Counted from the stretch's first letter, positions 12,710-23,801 are shown. The stretch: 52,320 bases of DNA from Thermoanaerobacter thermocopriae JCM 7501 (GCF_001310975.1 NZ_BAZY01000014.1:1-52320); one strand, 5' to 3'. The notes: generated by a model not told the origin, from the letters alone. Numbers and translations: made by a program.

Positions 12710-12796
12710 ATTAGTACTTTAATTAGTATAGCATGTTTTTGCGTTTTATTAAAGTACAAAAAGAGAGATAATAAATATAAAAAGTTTTTGAGGTGA
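12710..12796 (+). CDS. Possible 28-residue membrane peptide, rare start
   Basis: After GAGGAG at 12698-12703, an open frame of 28 codons encodes a hydrophobic stretch (ISTLISIACFCVLL) followed by a strongly basic tail (KYKKRDNKYKKFLR). The stop lies 4 bases before the methyltransferase ATG. The frame would need an ATT start at 12710, or a base is wrong here. The composition is typical of tiny membrane peptides, but chance cannot be excluded. Confidence 0.25.
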   Translation: MSTLISIACFCVLLKYKKRDNKYKKFLR

Positions 12797-12800
12797 AACT

Positions 12801-13328
12801 ATGGAGAGAGATATAAAAGAAGCTATGGAAATGTTGGGCAGAGGAAATGGAAAAGCTCTTGATATTGGTACAGGACGGGGACGAATGGCAGCGGCTTTGG
12901 CTGAATACGGATATCAAGTTGTGTCTTTGGATGAAAGTAAAGAGGCTTTAAAAAGAGCAGAAGGCCTTTTGAAGGAAAGTGCAACTTTGGAAAATATCTT
13001 GCTACTTCATGGAGATGCTCACAATCTTCCATTTTTAGATGAAACTTTTGATGTTGTGGCTACATACAATGCTATGCATCACATGAGGGATTATAAAAAG
13101 GTACTGGATGAGATGGTGAGGGTCTGTAAAAAAGGCGGTAGTATTCTTATATCCGAATTAAACGAATATGGGAAGAAAGTTGTCGCTGAAAGGCATAAAG
13201 AAAGAGGAAGCCATCATGAAGCAAATATAAGCATTGAAGATATTGCAAAGTATTTAGAAGTCGAATATGCTTTAATAGGAGAAATAAAACAGGGAGAGAG
13301 GACAGATATTTTTATATCCAAAAAGTGA
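12801..13328 (+). CDS. Class I SAM-dependent methyltransferase
   Basis: A 175-residue methyltransferase with SAM-binding motif I LDIGTGRGRMAAAL, an acidic residue closing strand 2 (VVSLDES), DAHNLPFLDETFDVV, and the Methyltransf_11 post-motif YNAMHHMRDY. Substrate is unknown. GAGGTGAAACT before the ATG is a good ribosome site. The gene ends just before the tRNA promoter. Confidence 0.85.
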   Translation: MERDIKEAMEMLGRGNGKALDIGTGRGRMAAALAEYGYQVVSLDESKEALKRAEGLLKESATLENILLLHGDAHNLPFLDETFDVVATYNAMHHMRDYKKVLDEMVRVCKKGGSILISELNEYGKKVVAERHKERGSHHEANISIEDIAKYLEVEYALIGEIKQGERTDIFISKK

Positions 13329-13352
13329 CAAATATTAAGGAAAAATTTATCG

Positions 13353-13380
13353 TTGACAAGACATAAAAATATGATAAAAT
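13353..13380 (+). promoter_or_regulatory. Promoter of tRNA-Glu
   Basis: TTGACA at 13353-13358 and TAAAAT at 13375-13380 with a 16-base spacer lie 16 bases upstream of the tRNA 5' end. Confidence 0.7.
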
Positions 13381-13396
13381 AGATAATGTCCTTTGT

Positions 13397-13471
13397 GGCC
13401 CCGTGGTCAAGTGGTTAAGACACCGCCCTTTCACGGCGGCAACACGGGTTCGAATCCCGTCGGGGTCACCA
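13397..13471 (+). tRNA. tRNA-Glu (anticodon TTC)
   Basis: All four arms fold: acceptor GGCCCCG/CGGGGTC (one G-T pair), anticodon arm CCGCC-CTTTCAC-GGCGG with anticodon TTC at 13430-13432, and T arm ACGGG-TTCGAAT-CCCGT. The discriminator A and the encoded CCA occupy 13468-13471. It is a single tRNA gene with its own strong promoter. Confidence 0.96.
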
Positions 13472-13492
13472 TTTATATTTTGAGAAATAAAA

Positions 13493-13588
13493 TGTCGCAT
13501 TGGGATGCGATATTATTTTTTATGTCGAAAGAAAAATTACAAACATATCAAAAATTAACAAATAAAACCATCACCTTAATGGTATAAT
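13493..13588 (+). promoter_or_regulatory. Spo0A-type promoter region of spoIIE
   Basis: A perfect Spo0A box TGTCGAA lies at 13523-13529 and a one-mismatch box TGTCGCA at 13493-13499, 30 bases (three helical turns) apart. TATAAT at 13583-13588 has its nearest -35-like hexamer TTAACA at 13555-13560, 22 bases away. Abnormally long spacing of 21-22 bases is known for the Spo0A-activated spoIIE and spoIIG promoters of Bacillus subtilis. Direct Spo0A control here is inference. Confidence 0.6.
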
Positions 13589-13617
13589 TTAGAAAAAACA
13601 AGAGGTGGTGGTTTTTT

Positions 13618-15967
13618 ATGCAAAATATAAATATTTTACCTTATAAAAGAGTTATAAAAACTCCCTTGACAGAAAATACACCAAGAAATCTTTATAAAAA
13701 TATTCAACAAATTATATTATTGTCAGTTATAAGCTTTTTTATAGCGCGAGCTGTTATTTTCAATAGTCTTTTGCCTTTCGGCATTGCTTTTTTTGCAACT
13801 CTTTTAATGTATAAAAAGCGATATTTTTTAAGTGGAATAGGAGTATGGTTGGGGATATTGACTTTGCCCGATGTCAATAGTTTTAAATACCTTTTAGCCC
13901 TTATTTTGGTTTTTTTAGTGGAGGGGCTTTTAAAAGTTAAATCTCAAAATATTATTAAGGCCTCTTTGATAACTTTTATTTCACTTTTTAGTGCAGGCCT
14001 TATCTTCAGCTATATATACGACTTTTTGCTTTTTGACATTATAATGAGTTTATATGAGTCTATTACTGCAATGTTAATGGTTTTTATTTTTAACCACGCT
14101 GTTTCATTTATTTTGAATATAAACAGAAAAATTGTTTCCAATGAAGAGTTGATATCTTTGAGTATATTTATAGGGCTATTTATTCTAGGAATGAATCATT
14201 TGAATGTGTGGAAATTTACTCTCAATGGGATATTAGGGATATTTATAATACTTTTAGCTTCTTACATAGGTGGGGTGGGAGTAGGAGCAAGTATCGGCAC
14301 GACTATAGGACTTATTGGGAGCTTATCTTTTTTCAAATGCCAGTCTCCATAGGACTTTTTGGATTTGCAGGCTTGTTGGCTGGCAGTTTAAAAAATTGCA
14401 TAGAATTGGAGTTATTATAGGCTTTTTGACTGCCATTTTTATTATTACATTTTATGTAACTTCAAGTATAGATATGCTTATAAATCCTTATGATATTGTT
14501 TTAGCTTCTTTAATGTTTGCAGCGCTTCCTAAGAAATACATAGTAAAAGTAGAGGAAATAGTAAAAGGCAATAAAAAATTAAACAATAGAAATTACAATG
14601 AAAAATTAAAAGAGGTAGTGACAGACAAATTAAAGGAGTATTCTCAAGTATTTGAAGAGCTCTCTAAAAGTTTTAAACAGGTAAATGAAAAGATACTAGA
14701 CCACAAAGATATTTCTTATTTGTTTGAGGAAATTGCCAATAAAGCTTGCACTCAATGTGTTATGTATAAATCTTGTTGGGACAAGGAATTTTACAATACT
14801 TATAAAAGCCTGTTTGAATTAATAGAACATCTTGAAAAAAATAGTAGCATTGAAGACAATAAAATTTATAGAAAATGTATAAGATTTTCTGAGCTTATAA
14901 GTACGACTAAATATTATTTGGGTATTTACAAAATAAGCATGCAATGGAGAGAAAGGCTAAAAGACGCTAAAGGTCTTATTGCTACTCAGTTGAAAGGAAT
15001 TGCTGATGCAATATCTAATATGGCCAGTGATATTAGCATGAATGTCACTTTTAAAGACGAATTAGAACAAATAATGATGGTGGAATTGGATAAAAAGGGT
15101 ATACCCGTAGAGGATGTATTAATTTATGACGCGGGAGATGGAAATATTAACGTAAAAATATACAAAAGGGCATGTATTGCGAAGGAATGTGACAAAAAGA
15201 TTGCTCCAATTGTGTCTGAAATTATGGGGGAAAGATATGAGAGAAAAAGTAGGTTATGTGCAATAGACCACAATGGAAGGTGTGTAGTTACCTTTACAAA
15301 AGCAGAAAGTTTACAAGTTTTGACAGGTATAAGCAGAGTTAGCAAGTCAAAAAACAAGATTTCTGGAGATACTTATTCTTTTATGGACTTAGAAGATGGA
15401 AAATACATGGTAGCTTTAAGCGATGGAATGGGGATTGGATATAAAGCGGCTGCAGAGAGCAGTACTACCATTTCTTTGCTAGAAAAATTTATTGAAGCAG
15501 GATTTGATAAACATTTAGTTATTCAAACGTTAAATTCTATTTTGGCTTTACGGTCTGCAGAAGAAATGTTTTCTACCGTGGATATAATGTTTTTGGATAA
15601 ATTTACCGGAGAGACAGAATTTATCAAGATTGGTTCTTGCGCTACTTTTATAAAAAGGGGAAATGAGGTGGAAATTATAGAATCCAGTTCTTTACCCATT
15701 GGAATTTTGGAAGATATCGAAGCAGATATCCATGAAAGAAAATTAAAAAATGGAGATTTTGTGATTTTGGTTACTGATGGAGTGTTGGAGTGTTTTGAAA
15801 AAGATAAAGAAATAGAATTTTCAAGGTTAATCAGTGAAATTGACACGAAAAATCCTCAGGATATGGCAGAAGCGTTGATAAAAAAATGTTTGGAATTGTG
15901 TGATAATACGCCTAAAGACGATATGACAATTTTGGTTTCAAAGATATGGAAAAAGTATAAAAGTTAA
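13618..15967 (+). CDS. spoIIE: Stage II sporulation protein E, two apparent frameshifts
   Basis: Membrane serine phosphatase that dephosphorylates SpoIIAA to activate sigmaF in the forespore and takes part in polar septation. The N-terminal ~300 residues form about ten membrane helices. A central region follows with the cysteine pattern ACTQCVMYKSCW, then a PP2C domain (ALSDGMGIGYKAAAESS, LVTDGVLECF, DDMTILVSKIW). The frame breaks twice, each explained by one missing base: a T in the run at 14328-14333 and an A in the run at 14390-14395. Restored length is about 783 residues, normal for the family. GAGGTGG precedes the ATG. The upstream Spo0A boxes support the assignment. Confidence 0.93.
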
Positions 15968-15978
15968 TAGAATGGAAT

Positions 15979-16045
15979 AACCCTTCCACAATGTGGAGAC
16001 AATATATCGAGGTGATTTAGGGAAAGGCTTTGTGGAAGGGTTTTT
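15979..16045 (+). terminator. Long-looped inverted repeat after spoIIE
   Basis: Perfect 13-bp arms AACCCTTCCACAA (15979-15991) and TTGTGGAAGGGTT (16030-16042) are followed by TTTTTG. The loop is 38 bases, unusually long, and the left arm can alternatively pair locally (CCAC-AAT-GTGG). It is probably the spoIIE terminator, but a switch between two folds ahead of tilS is conceivable. Confidence 0.55.
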
Positions 16046-16169
16046 GTATCTGTAATTATCTGATGTAGAGGAAAGTTAGTTCTTTTTTGAAAAAGAGGTT
16101 TGATTTAAAAATTAAGATGTTATATAATCATTATATAACTTAAGTATATATCGCTTAAGGGGTTAAGAA

Positions 16170-17562
16170 ATGATTGATAAGGTTATTTCAACAGTTAAAA
16201 GATATAAAATGATTAAGGAAAATGATAAAATTGTAATGGGAGTTTCCGGCGGACCCGATTCTTTATGTATGCTGGATATTTTATACAATTTAAAAGATTT
16301 ATTTAATCTTAAATTGTATGTAGTACATGTAAACCATATGATAAGAGGAGAAGAGGCTCGAAGGGACGCGCAATTTGTTGAAAATATATGCCGCAAATTG
16401 AAACTCCCATTTTTTATTTGAAAAGGATGTAAAAAAAATAGCCAAAGAAATGGGATATTCGGAAGAAGAGGCTGGACGATATGTGAGGTATCAGGCTTTT
16501 GAGGAAGTATTAAAAGAAGTTAAGGGTAATAAAATAGCAGTAGCTCATAATAAAAATGATGTAGTGGAAACGGTTTTTTTAAATTTAATAAGGGGTGCTG
16601 GAATGACAGGCCTCATTGGAATAAAACCGGTAAATGGGAATATAATAAGGCCTCTAATTGAAATAGAAAGAAAAGAAATAGAGATATACCTTAAAGAAAA
16701 AGGCTTAAAACCAGCACTTGATTTTACAAATTATGAGGATTTATATAAAAGAAATAAAGTAAGGCTTAAATTAATTCCCTTTATAAATGAAACTTTTGAA
16801 GTGGATATAATAAAAAATATCTATAGGATGGCAAAAATTATTTTAGAGGAGAATGATTATTTAGAAAAAGAGTGTGAAAAGATTTTTAATGAGGTTTGTT
16901 ATTTTAATCAAGAGGAAATTTTTGCTGATATAGAAAAACTGAGGGTACAGCACCCCGCTATACAGCGGCGCTTAGTAAGACTTATGTACCAAAAATTAAA
17001 AGGAGATATTTATGGACTAGAATACATCCATGTAGAGGATGTTTTAAGCCTTTTAGACAAACCAACTTCCTCAAAAATTAATTTGCCCTTTGAAATTGGG
17101 GCTTTAAAAAGCTATAATAATCTTATAATGAGAAAAGTAAAACAAAAAGAGGTCAAGACTTTTTGGGCAAAATTAAATATTCCCGGAATCACTAATATAG
17201 ATGGCATTGGTCAATTTAAAACTACTGTTTTAGGGATTGAAGAAGTAAAAAAACTTGATATAGGGAAATACACAAAATTTTTTGACTATGATAAAATACA
17301 GAAAGATGTAGTAATTAGAAATAGGCAAGCAGGTGATGTTTTTTCCCCTCTTAATATGGGGGGAAGTAAAAAACTAAAAGAATTTTTCGTTGACGAGAAA
17401 ATACCCCGCGAAATAAGAAATAGCATTCCTTTATTGGCCATAGGCAATGAAATCGTATGGGTGGTAGGGTATAGAATGAGTGATAAGTTTAAAGTAGATA
17501 AAAACACAAAAAAAGTCCTTGTTATAGAATATACCAAAGAAGAAAATAAAAAAGGAGGTTAA
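16170..17562 (+). CDS. tilS: tRNA(Ile)-lysidine synthetase, one apparent frameshift
   Basis: Converts the wobble C34 of tRNA-Ile(CAU) to lysidine, an essential ATP-dependent reaction. The PP-loop is VSGGPDSLCML near residue 25, followed by HVNHMIRGEEARRDAQFV. The C-terminal substrate-binding domains include RNRQAGDVFSPLNMGGSKKL. The frame breaks at 16417-16419: one extra T would split an expected PFFIEKDVKKIAKE (loss of two bases is the alternative). The restored protein is 463 residues, normal. An essential gene broken by one base points to a sequence error. It overlaps no neighbour but lies 4 bases before hpt. Confidence 0.92.
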
Positions 17563-17566
17563 CTTT

Positions 17567-18091
17567 ATGTCGAGTATAACACAAGATATACAGGAGATTT
17601 TAATTACGGAACAACAATTAAAAGAAAAAGTAAAAGAGTTAGGACGAATGATTACAAAAGACTACCAAGGGAAAGACCTTGTTCTTCTTGGGGTTTTGAA
17701 AGGGGCAATAATGTTTATGGCGGATTTGTCTCGAGCGATAGATTTACCTTTATCAATAGATTTTATGGCTGTTTCCAGTTATGGTTCTTCTACTCGGTCT
17801 TCTGGAATAGTAAAAATAATTAAAGACCACGACATAAACATTGAAGGCAAAGATGTGCTCATAGTGGAAGATATTATAGATAGTGGTTTGACGCTTTCTT
17901 ATTTAAGAGAGACTTTATTAGGAAGAAAGCCCAGAAGTTTAAAAATATGCACTATTTTAGATAAACCTGAAAGAAGAGAGGCAGATGTCAAAGTAGATTA
18001 TTGTGGCTTTAAAATTCCTGACAAATTTGTAGTAGGGTATGGATTAGATTTCGATGAAAAATACAGGAACCTTCCCTTTATAGGGTTTTAA
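17567..18091 (+). CDS. hpt: Hypoxanthine phosphoribosyltransferase
   Basis: Purine salvage enzyme that joins hypoxanthine or guanine to PRPP. The 174-residue product has the PRPP-binding motif VLIVEDIIDSGLTLSYL, the flexible-loop region VSSYGSSTRSSG, and the C-terminal FVVGYGLDFDEKYRNLPFIG. AAAGGAGG precedes the ATG. The tilS-hpt-ftsH order is conserved in Firmicutes. Confidence 0.95.
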   Translation: MSSITQDIQEILITEQQLKEKVKELGRMITKDYQGKDLVLLGVLKGAIMFMADLSRAIDLPLSIDFMAVSSYGSSTRSSGIVKIIKDHDINIEGKDVLIVEDIIDSGLTLSYLRETLLGRKPRSLKICTILDKPERREADVKVDYCGFKIPDKFVVGYGLDFDEKYRNLPFIGF

Positions 18092-18181
18092 GCCGGAGCT
18101 ATACAAATAATTTGGTTTTTTAAAGGAGAGATGATATTATAGATTAAAGGTAGTTGGACTTGTTGGAAGGAGGGGCTTTAT

Positions 18182-20017
18182 TTGAAGGATAATAACAAAA
18201 TAATTAGAAGCATAGTTCTCTATTTATTAATATTTATAGCTATTTACGCAATGGTACAATTATATTCTCAAAGCGCCGAATCAATAACCGATATTGATTA
18301 TGGACAGCTAATAAAATATATTAATGCCAACCAAGTAAAAAGCATTACCCTTGTGGGTAATGATGTCAAAGGGGTATTGAAAAATGGCACCGAGTTTAAA
18401 AGCCGTGTGCCAGATGTAACAAACTTTATGAACTTTGTTAATCCCTATATTTTACAAGGGAAACTGGACTTCAAAAGTGAACCGCAGGTAGGCCCGCCAT
18501 GGTGGGTTCAAATGCTTCCTTCCCTCTTTTTAATCGTAATTTTCATTATATTGTGGTATATTTTTATGCAACAGGCACAAGGCGGGGGAGGAAGCAAGGT
18601 TATGTCTTTTGGAAAGAGCAGAGCAAGGATGGTTACTGATAAGGATAAAAGAGTGACTTTTAATGACGTGGCGGGAGCAGATGAAGAAAAGGAAGAGTTG
18701 CAGGAAATTGTTGAATTTTTAAAATATCCCAAAAAATTTCTTGACCTTGGAGCCAGGATACCAAAAGGAGTTCTTTTGGTAGGACCTCCAGGTACTGGTA
18801 AAACTCTGCTTGCAAAAGCTGTGGCAGGAGAAGCGGGAGTACCGTTTTTTAGCATAAGCGGTTCTGATTTTGTAGAGATGTTTGTTGGGGTAGGTGCTGC
18901 AAGGGTAAGAGATTTATTTGAACAAGCCAAAAAGAATGCACCTTGTATTGTTTTTATTGATGAAATAGATGCAGTAGGAAGGCAAAGGGGTGCAGGTTTA
19001 GGCGGTGGACATGATGAGAGAGAGCAAACACTAAATCAGTTGTTAGTTGAAATGGATGGTTTCAGTGTAAATGAAGGCATAATTGTTATTGCTGCAACAA
19101 ACAGGCCAGATATATTAGATCCTGCACTACTGCGACCAGGAAGATTTGATAGACACATTACTGTAGGTATTCCTGATATAAAAGGAAGAGAAGAAATTTT
19201 GAAAATACATGCTAGAAATAAGCCTTTAGCTCCAGATGTGTCATTACAGGTATTGGCAAGAAGAACCCCTGGCTTTACTGGGGCTGACCTGGAAAATCTT
19301 ATGAATGAAGCAGCGCTTTTAGCAGCAAGGAGAGGGCTTAAGCAGATAACTATGGCGGAGCTGGAAGAGGCTATAACGAGAGTAATAGCAGGACCTGAAA
19401 AGAGAAGCAGGATCATGTCCGAAAAAGACAAAAAATTGGTGGCATACCACGAAGCTGGTCATGCTGTTGTTGCGAAACTTTTGCCAAATACTCCTCCTGT
19501 TCATGAGGTTACCATAATTCCAAGAGGCAGAGCGGGAGGATATACTATGCTTCTTCCTGAAGAAGATAAATATTACATGTCAAAATCTGAAATGGTGGAT
19601 GAAATAGTTCATCTTTTAGGTGGACGCGTGGCAGAAAGCTTGGTGTTAAATGATATAAGTACGGGTGCACAAAATGACATCGAGAGGGCTACAAGTATTG
19701 CAAGAAAGATGGTTACAGAGTATGGCATGAGTGATAGATTAGGGCCTATGACCTTTGGCACTAAAAGTGAAGAAGTGTTTTTAGGGCGTGATTTAGGAAG
19801 AACGAGAAATTACAGTGAAGAAGTAGCTGCAGAAATTGACAGAGAGATAAAGAGAATAATTGAAGAAGCCTATAAAAGAGCGGAATCACTCTTAAAGGGA
19901 AATATTGAAAAGCTCCATAGAGTGGCAAAAGCTCTTATTGAAAGAGAAAAACTTAATGGAGAAGAGTTTGAAAAAGTATTTAACGGTGAGGATATAGAGG
20001 GGGTGCAGTTTGCATAA
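18182..20017 (+). CDS. ftsH: ATP-dependent zinc metalloprotease FtsH
   Basis: Membrane-bound AAA+ protease that degrades misfolded membrane proteins and some regulators. The 611 residues show two N-terminal membrane segments (about 8-28 and 106-126), Walker A GPPGTGKT, Walker [13 protein letters not shown], the second region of homology [19 protein letters not shown], and the zinc site HEAGH. TTG at 18182 is chosen because GGAAGGAGGGG lies 9 bases upstream. The 90 bases between hpt and ftsH show no gene. Confidence 0.96.
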   Translation: MKDNNKIIRSIVLYLLIFIAIYAMVQLYSQSAESITDIDYGQLIKYINANQVKSITLVGNDVKGVLKNGTEFKSRVPDVTNFMNFVNPYILQGKLDFKSEPQVGPPWWVQMLPSLFLIVIFIILWYIFMQQAQGGGGSKVMSFGKSRARMVTDKDKRVTFNDVAGADEEKEELQEIVEFLKYPKKFLDLGARIPKGVLLVGPPGTGKTLLAKAVAGEAGVPFFSISGSDFVEMFVGVGAARVRDLFEQAKKNAPCIVFIDEIDAVGRQRGAGLGGGHDEREQTLNQLLVEMDGFSVNEGIIVIAATNRPDILDPALLRPGRFDRHITVGIPDIKGREEILKIHARNKPLAPDVSLQVLARRTPGFTGADLENLMNEAALLAARRGLKQITMAELEEAITRVIAGPEKRSRIMSEKDKKLVAYHEAGHAVVAKLLPNTPPVHEVTIIPRGRAGGYTMLLPEEDKYYMSKSEMVDEIVHLLGGRVAESLVLNDISTGAQNDIERATSIARKMVTEYGMSDRLGPMTFGTKSEEVFLGRDLGRTRNYSEEVAAEIDREIKRIIEEAYKRAESLLKGNIEKLHRVAKALIEREKLNGEEFEKVFNGEDIEGVQFA

Positions 20018-20024
20018 AATACCA

Positions 20025-20065
20025 AATAATGTATAAGTCTTTGGGCTTATACATTATTTTTTTAA
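20025..20065 (+). terminator. Rho-independent terminator after ftsH
   Basis: AATAATGTATAAG / CTTATACATTATT form a perfect 13-bp stem around TCTTTGGG, followed by a T tract. Confidence 0.9.
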
Positions 20066-20189
20066 AAATTTTTAGTTAACAATAAAAAAATTATTGATAA
20101 GAAGGAGGATTTTTCTACTTTAATGTCTAATTATATTAGTGGGCCTAAGGGTTTTGAACGAAAGATGAGGGAGACAAAGGGGGACAATC

Positions 20190-21573
20190 ATGAAAGCGAA
20201 CAAAACTTTTGCTACAGATAAAAATTCCTTGCAGTGGATATGCAACCTTTTAAATAATGCACACGATTTTTTTGTCTTAAAAGATTTAAATGGTAAGGTA
20301 ATTCATATAAATAAAAGACTCCTTGAAACATTAGGTTATACTGTTGATGATGTAGATGATTATGATCATTTTTTTATCACATATTGAAATACAAAGAAAT
20401 AGGACCTTATGAAGATGGGCTTATTATAGAGCTTACGGCAAAATACAATTTAAAAATGTCTTTTAGCATAAAATTTAGTCCTATAGCTAACAGTGTGGGA
20501 GATAAAATAGCTTTTTTAGGATTTGTTAAACTTCGAAGCTATCAGAAAGAAAAACCCGGCGATTATATTGATTTTTTCAAACATTCAACAGACATAATGG
20601 ATATGACAGAAGAGGGTGTTGTGATAGTTGATAATAAGTTTAACGTGGTCTACGTGAATAACAGAGCATGTGAATTATTTGGTGTTAAATATACGAAATT
20701 CATAAATGCGAAGTTTACGGACTTTTTGAGAAAATACAAACCGGATGCTTCAGAAAATAATTTAATTAACGGAGAAAAAATTGTAATTTCCTCAAAGGGA
20801 AATTGTGATGAAAGAGTGCTTTTACTAAAATACGGAAAGTTAAACGGTGGTCATTGGAAAACTATCATTGTGAAGGATATAACAGAAGATTTAAAATATC
20901 AGAAGTTAATTGAGCAAACTGAAAAATACACAATTGCTGGTGAATTTGCTGCCACAACCATTCATGAGATAAAAAATTCTTTAACTTCTGTAAAAGGTTT
21001 TATACAACTTTTACAAGCCAAACATAAAGAAGTTCTACTTATTATGAAACTATTTTAGACGAAGTGGATAGGATATTAGTTTTAATAAAAAATTACCTTG
21101 GTATAGTAAGAAACAGTGAAGAAAAAGGAGAAACTGAAATAGACATTAATGGAGTTATAAACCAATATTTACTTCTTTTTGAAGCAGAGACTGTACACAA
21201 AAAAATAAAAATAGAAAAGAGGCTTGGCGATATTCCTCCTATAAAAATGGATAAAAATCATCTGAAGCAGCTTATTTTAAATGTAGTTCAAAACTCGCTT
21301 CATGCTATTGGAGAGAATGGTAAAATAATATTAGATACAAGATATTACCCTCTTAAAAAGAAAGTGGTAATAAGAGTTGTCGATAATGGAGGCGGTATAG
21401 AGAAAAAATATTTAAAAAAAGTTACTGAGCCTTTGTTTACAACTAAAAAAGAAGGAACAGGACTAGGACTTGCTATTTGCAAAAGTATTGTGGAGCTGTA
21501 CAACGGGGATATTAAAATTTTTAGTAAAAAAGGCAAAGGTACACTCGTAAAAATAATTTTAGGTGAAAGATAA
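20190..21573 (+). CDS. PAS-domain sensor histidine kinase, two apparent frameshifts
   Basis: Cytoplasmic kinase of about 461 residues after repair. The N-terminal PAS-like segment ([22 protein letters not shown]) is followed by a second PAS ([22 protein letters not shown]). Next come HisKA with the phosphorylated His in [20 protein letters not shown] and an ATPase domain with the N-box [20 protein letters not shown] and [12 protein letters not shown]. One T seems missing near 20384 and another at 21039-21040. There is no response regulator beside it and no membrane anchor. The layout resembles the orphan sporulation kinases that feed Spo0A, but that role is inference. It ends 26 bases before fhs. 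Confidence 0.85.
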
Positions 21574-21598
21574 AAGTAAAAGCTGGAGGGGAAATTTT

Positions 21599-23266
21599 AT
21601 GAAGTCTGATATTGAAATAGCTCAAGAAGCGAAAATGTTACATATAAGAGAGGTTGCAAAAAAGTTAGACATTGATGAAGACTATTTAGAATACTACGGA
21701 AAGTATAAAGCAAAAGTTTCTCCTGCTTTATGGGAAAAGATAAAAAATAGAAAAGATGGTAAGCTTATTCTTGTCACATCTATAACTCCCACCCCTGCAG
21801 GCGAGGGTAAGACTACACTTACGGTAGGATTAGGCCAGGCTCTTGCTAAAATAGGTAAAAAAGCTATGATAGCTTTAAGAGAGCCTTCGTTAGGACCTTG
21901 TATGGGAATAAAGGGCGGAGCAGCTGGGGGAGGGTATTCTCAAGTTGTACCTATGGAGGACATAAATTTGCACTTTACGGGAGATTTACATGCGATTACT
22001 GCTGCTCATAATTTATTGGCTACGATGATAGACAATCATATTTACCATGGTAATGAACTCAATATTGACATAAGGACTATTACATGGAAACGGGCTATGG
22101 ACATGAATGATAGGGCTTTAAGAGAAGTAATAGTAGGACTTGGAGGAAAGACAAATGGATATCCGCGGCAAGACGGATTTATAATAACAGTAGCTTCAGA
22201 AGTAATGGCGATTTTGTGTTTAGCGCAAGATTTGATGGATTTAAAAAGAAGAATTGGTGATATAATAGTGGCTTATGATAAAAATGGTAATCCAGTAACT
22301 GCAAGAGATTTAAAAGCTGATGGAGCTATGGCAGTCCTATTAAAAGATGCTATAAAACCTAATTTAGTGCAAACTATTGAAAACGTTCCAGCATTTGTAC
22401 ATGGAGGACCTTTTGCAAATATTGCTCATGGATGTAATAGCTTAATTGCTACTAAATATGGTTTGAAATTGGCAGATTATCTTGTAACAGAGGCGGGATT
22501 TGGTGCGGATTTAGGGGCTGAAAAATTCTTTGATATAAAGGCTCGCTTAGGAAGATTAAAACCCAATGCTGCTGTTGTTGTTGCAACTGTGCGTGCCTTA
22601 AAAATGCATGGTGGTGTAAAAAAAGAAGATTTGCAAAAAGAAAATGTTGAAGCAGTGAGAAAGGGAATTGAAAATCTTGAAAAGCAAGTTGAAAATGTAA
22701 GAAAATTTGGAGTGCCAGTTGTTGTAGCACTTAACAGGTTTATCTTTGATACAGAGAGAGAAATTGACGAAGTAAGAAAGGCTTGCGAAAATATAGGTGT
22801 AGATATGGCGGTAGCAGATGTTTGGGAAAAAGGAGGAGAAGGTGGGATAGAGTTAGCTGAAAAAGTTGTTAAAGCTTGTAGCATGCCTTCTGACTTTCGC
22901 GTTTTGTATGATGAGAATTTACCAATCAAAGATAAATTACACAAGATTGCCACAGAAATATATGGAGCGGATGGAGTAGAGTATACAGCTTCGGCTTTAA
23001 AAGATATTGCTAATATTGAAAGATTGGGATTAGATAAGATGCCTATAACTATCGCAAAGACTCAATATTCACTTTCAGATGATCCTAAACTATTAGGCCG
23101 TCCAAAAGGATTTAAGATAACGGTAAGAGAATTGAGGGTTTCAAAGGGTGCGGGTTTTATTGTAGCGCTGACAGGAGATATAATGACAATGCCAGGACTT
23201 CCAAAACATCCTGCTGCAGAAAATATAGACATTGATAAAAATGGAAAAATAACAGGGCTGTTTTGA
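21599..23266 (+). CDS. fhs: Formate-tetrahydrofolate ligase
   Basis: Joins formate to tetrahydrofolate using ATP, feeding one-carbon metabolism and, in acetogens, the methyl branch of the Wood-Ljungdahl pathway. The 555 residues include the P-loop [40 protein letters not shown], and the conserved tail [21 protein letters not shown] 21599 follows TGGAGGGG; an in-frame upstream ATG at 21563 overlaps the kinase gene and lacks a ribosome site. Confidence 0.96.
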   Translation: MKSDIEIAQEAKMLHIREVAKKLDIDEDYLEYYGKYKAKVSPALWEKIKNRKDGKLILVTSITPTPAGEGKTTLTVGLGQALAKIGKKAMIALREPSLGPCMGIKGGAAGGGYSQVVPMEDINLHFTGDLHAITAAHNLLATMIDNHIYHGNELNIDIRTITWKRAMDMNDRALREVIVGLGGKTNGYPRQDGFIITVASEVMAILCLAQDLMDLKRRIGDIIVAYDKNGNPVTARDLKADGAMAVLLKDAIKPNLVQTIENVPAFVHGGPFANIAHGCNSLIATKYGLKLADYLVTEAGFGADLGAEKFFDIKARLGRLKPNAAVVVATVRALKMHGGVKKEDLQKENVEAVRKGIENLEKQVENVRKFGVPVVVALNRFIFDTEREIDEVRKACENIGVDMAVADVWEKGGEGGIELAEKVVKACSMPSDFRVLYDENLPIKDKLHKIATEIYGADGVEYTASALKDIANIERLGLDKMPITIAKTQYSLSDDPKLLGRPKGFKITVRELRVSKGAGFIVALTGDIMTMPGLPKHPAAENIDIDKNGKITGLF

Positions 23267-23276
23267 GGGAGGATAA

Positions 23277-23642
23277 ATGAAAAGAGAAATATTGGATATA
23301 CAAAATTTATCACAGGCAAAAAAAGAACTTAGTCAAATAAAGGCTGAAGAAGTTTCTATAGATATTATGGCGCCAAAAGCTGTTTTTAGAGTTGTCAAAT
23401 TATTTGATGTGCATCCAGCTGCTGCTAACATAATAAAGCAGGAGATGCTAGCGATAGGAGGAGAAACAGCTGTAGCGAGAGGTTGTGTCAATATGAGCGT
23501 TGAAAAATCTGATATTATTATAATGGGAACATTAAAACAATATAAAAAGCTTTTGGCGAAACTTAAAATGCAAAAAGGTTATTTTGGGCTTAATGAAATT
23601 ATAGAAGAATTAACAGACATTATTGAGGAAATGTCTAAATAG
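23277..23642 (+). CDS. Stand-alone domain like the N-terminus of long dihydropteroate synthases
   Basis: A 121-residue soluble protein (SIDIMAPKAVFRVVKLFDVH, AANIIKQEMLAIGGETAVAR, VEKSDIIIMGTLKQYKKLLA). From memory this matches the ~115-residue extension found at the N-terminus of the long FolP proteins of some anaerobes, here as a separate gene 10 bases downstream of fhs. The folP gene at 37281 lacks the extension. Its biochemical role is unknown; location suggests a folate or one-carbon function. GGAGG precedes the ATG. Confidence 0.6.
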   Translation: MKREILDIQNLSQAKKELSQIKAEEVSIDIMAPKAVFRVVKLFDVHPAAANIIKQEMLAIGGETAVARGCVNMSVEKSDIIIMGTLKQYKKLLAKLKMQKGYFGLNEIIEELTDIIEEMSK

Positions 23643-23676
23643 GCGGCAAAGAGATATTCTCTTTTGCCGCTTTTTA
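23643..23676 (+). terminator. Rho-independent terminator after the fhs unit
   Basis: GCGGCAAAGAGA / TCTCTTTTGCCGC pair with one bulged base and are followed by TTTTTAAT. Confidence 0.85.
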
Positions 23677-23801
23677 ATAAGGAAAAATTTTGAAACCTGC
23701 ATAAAATTTTGCAGATTATATATGAAGTTTTATCTAAGTTTCCAGAGTGGAAAGAAAAGTTTATAACTTTTTCTAGGGTAGAGATTAAGGGATTAAATTT
23801 A

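Noticed and set aside
13393..13587. Open frames on both strands over 13312-13587
   Set aside because: They cover the tRNA-Glu gene and the spoIIE promoter.
20122..20220. A 32-codon frame (starting MSNYISGPKGF) upstream of the histidine kinase
   Set aside because: It overlaps the kinase start in another frame. The kinase ATG at 20190 has the better ribosome site, and there is no sign of a family.
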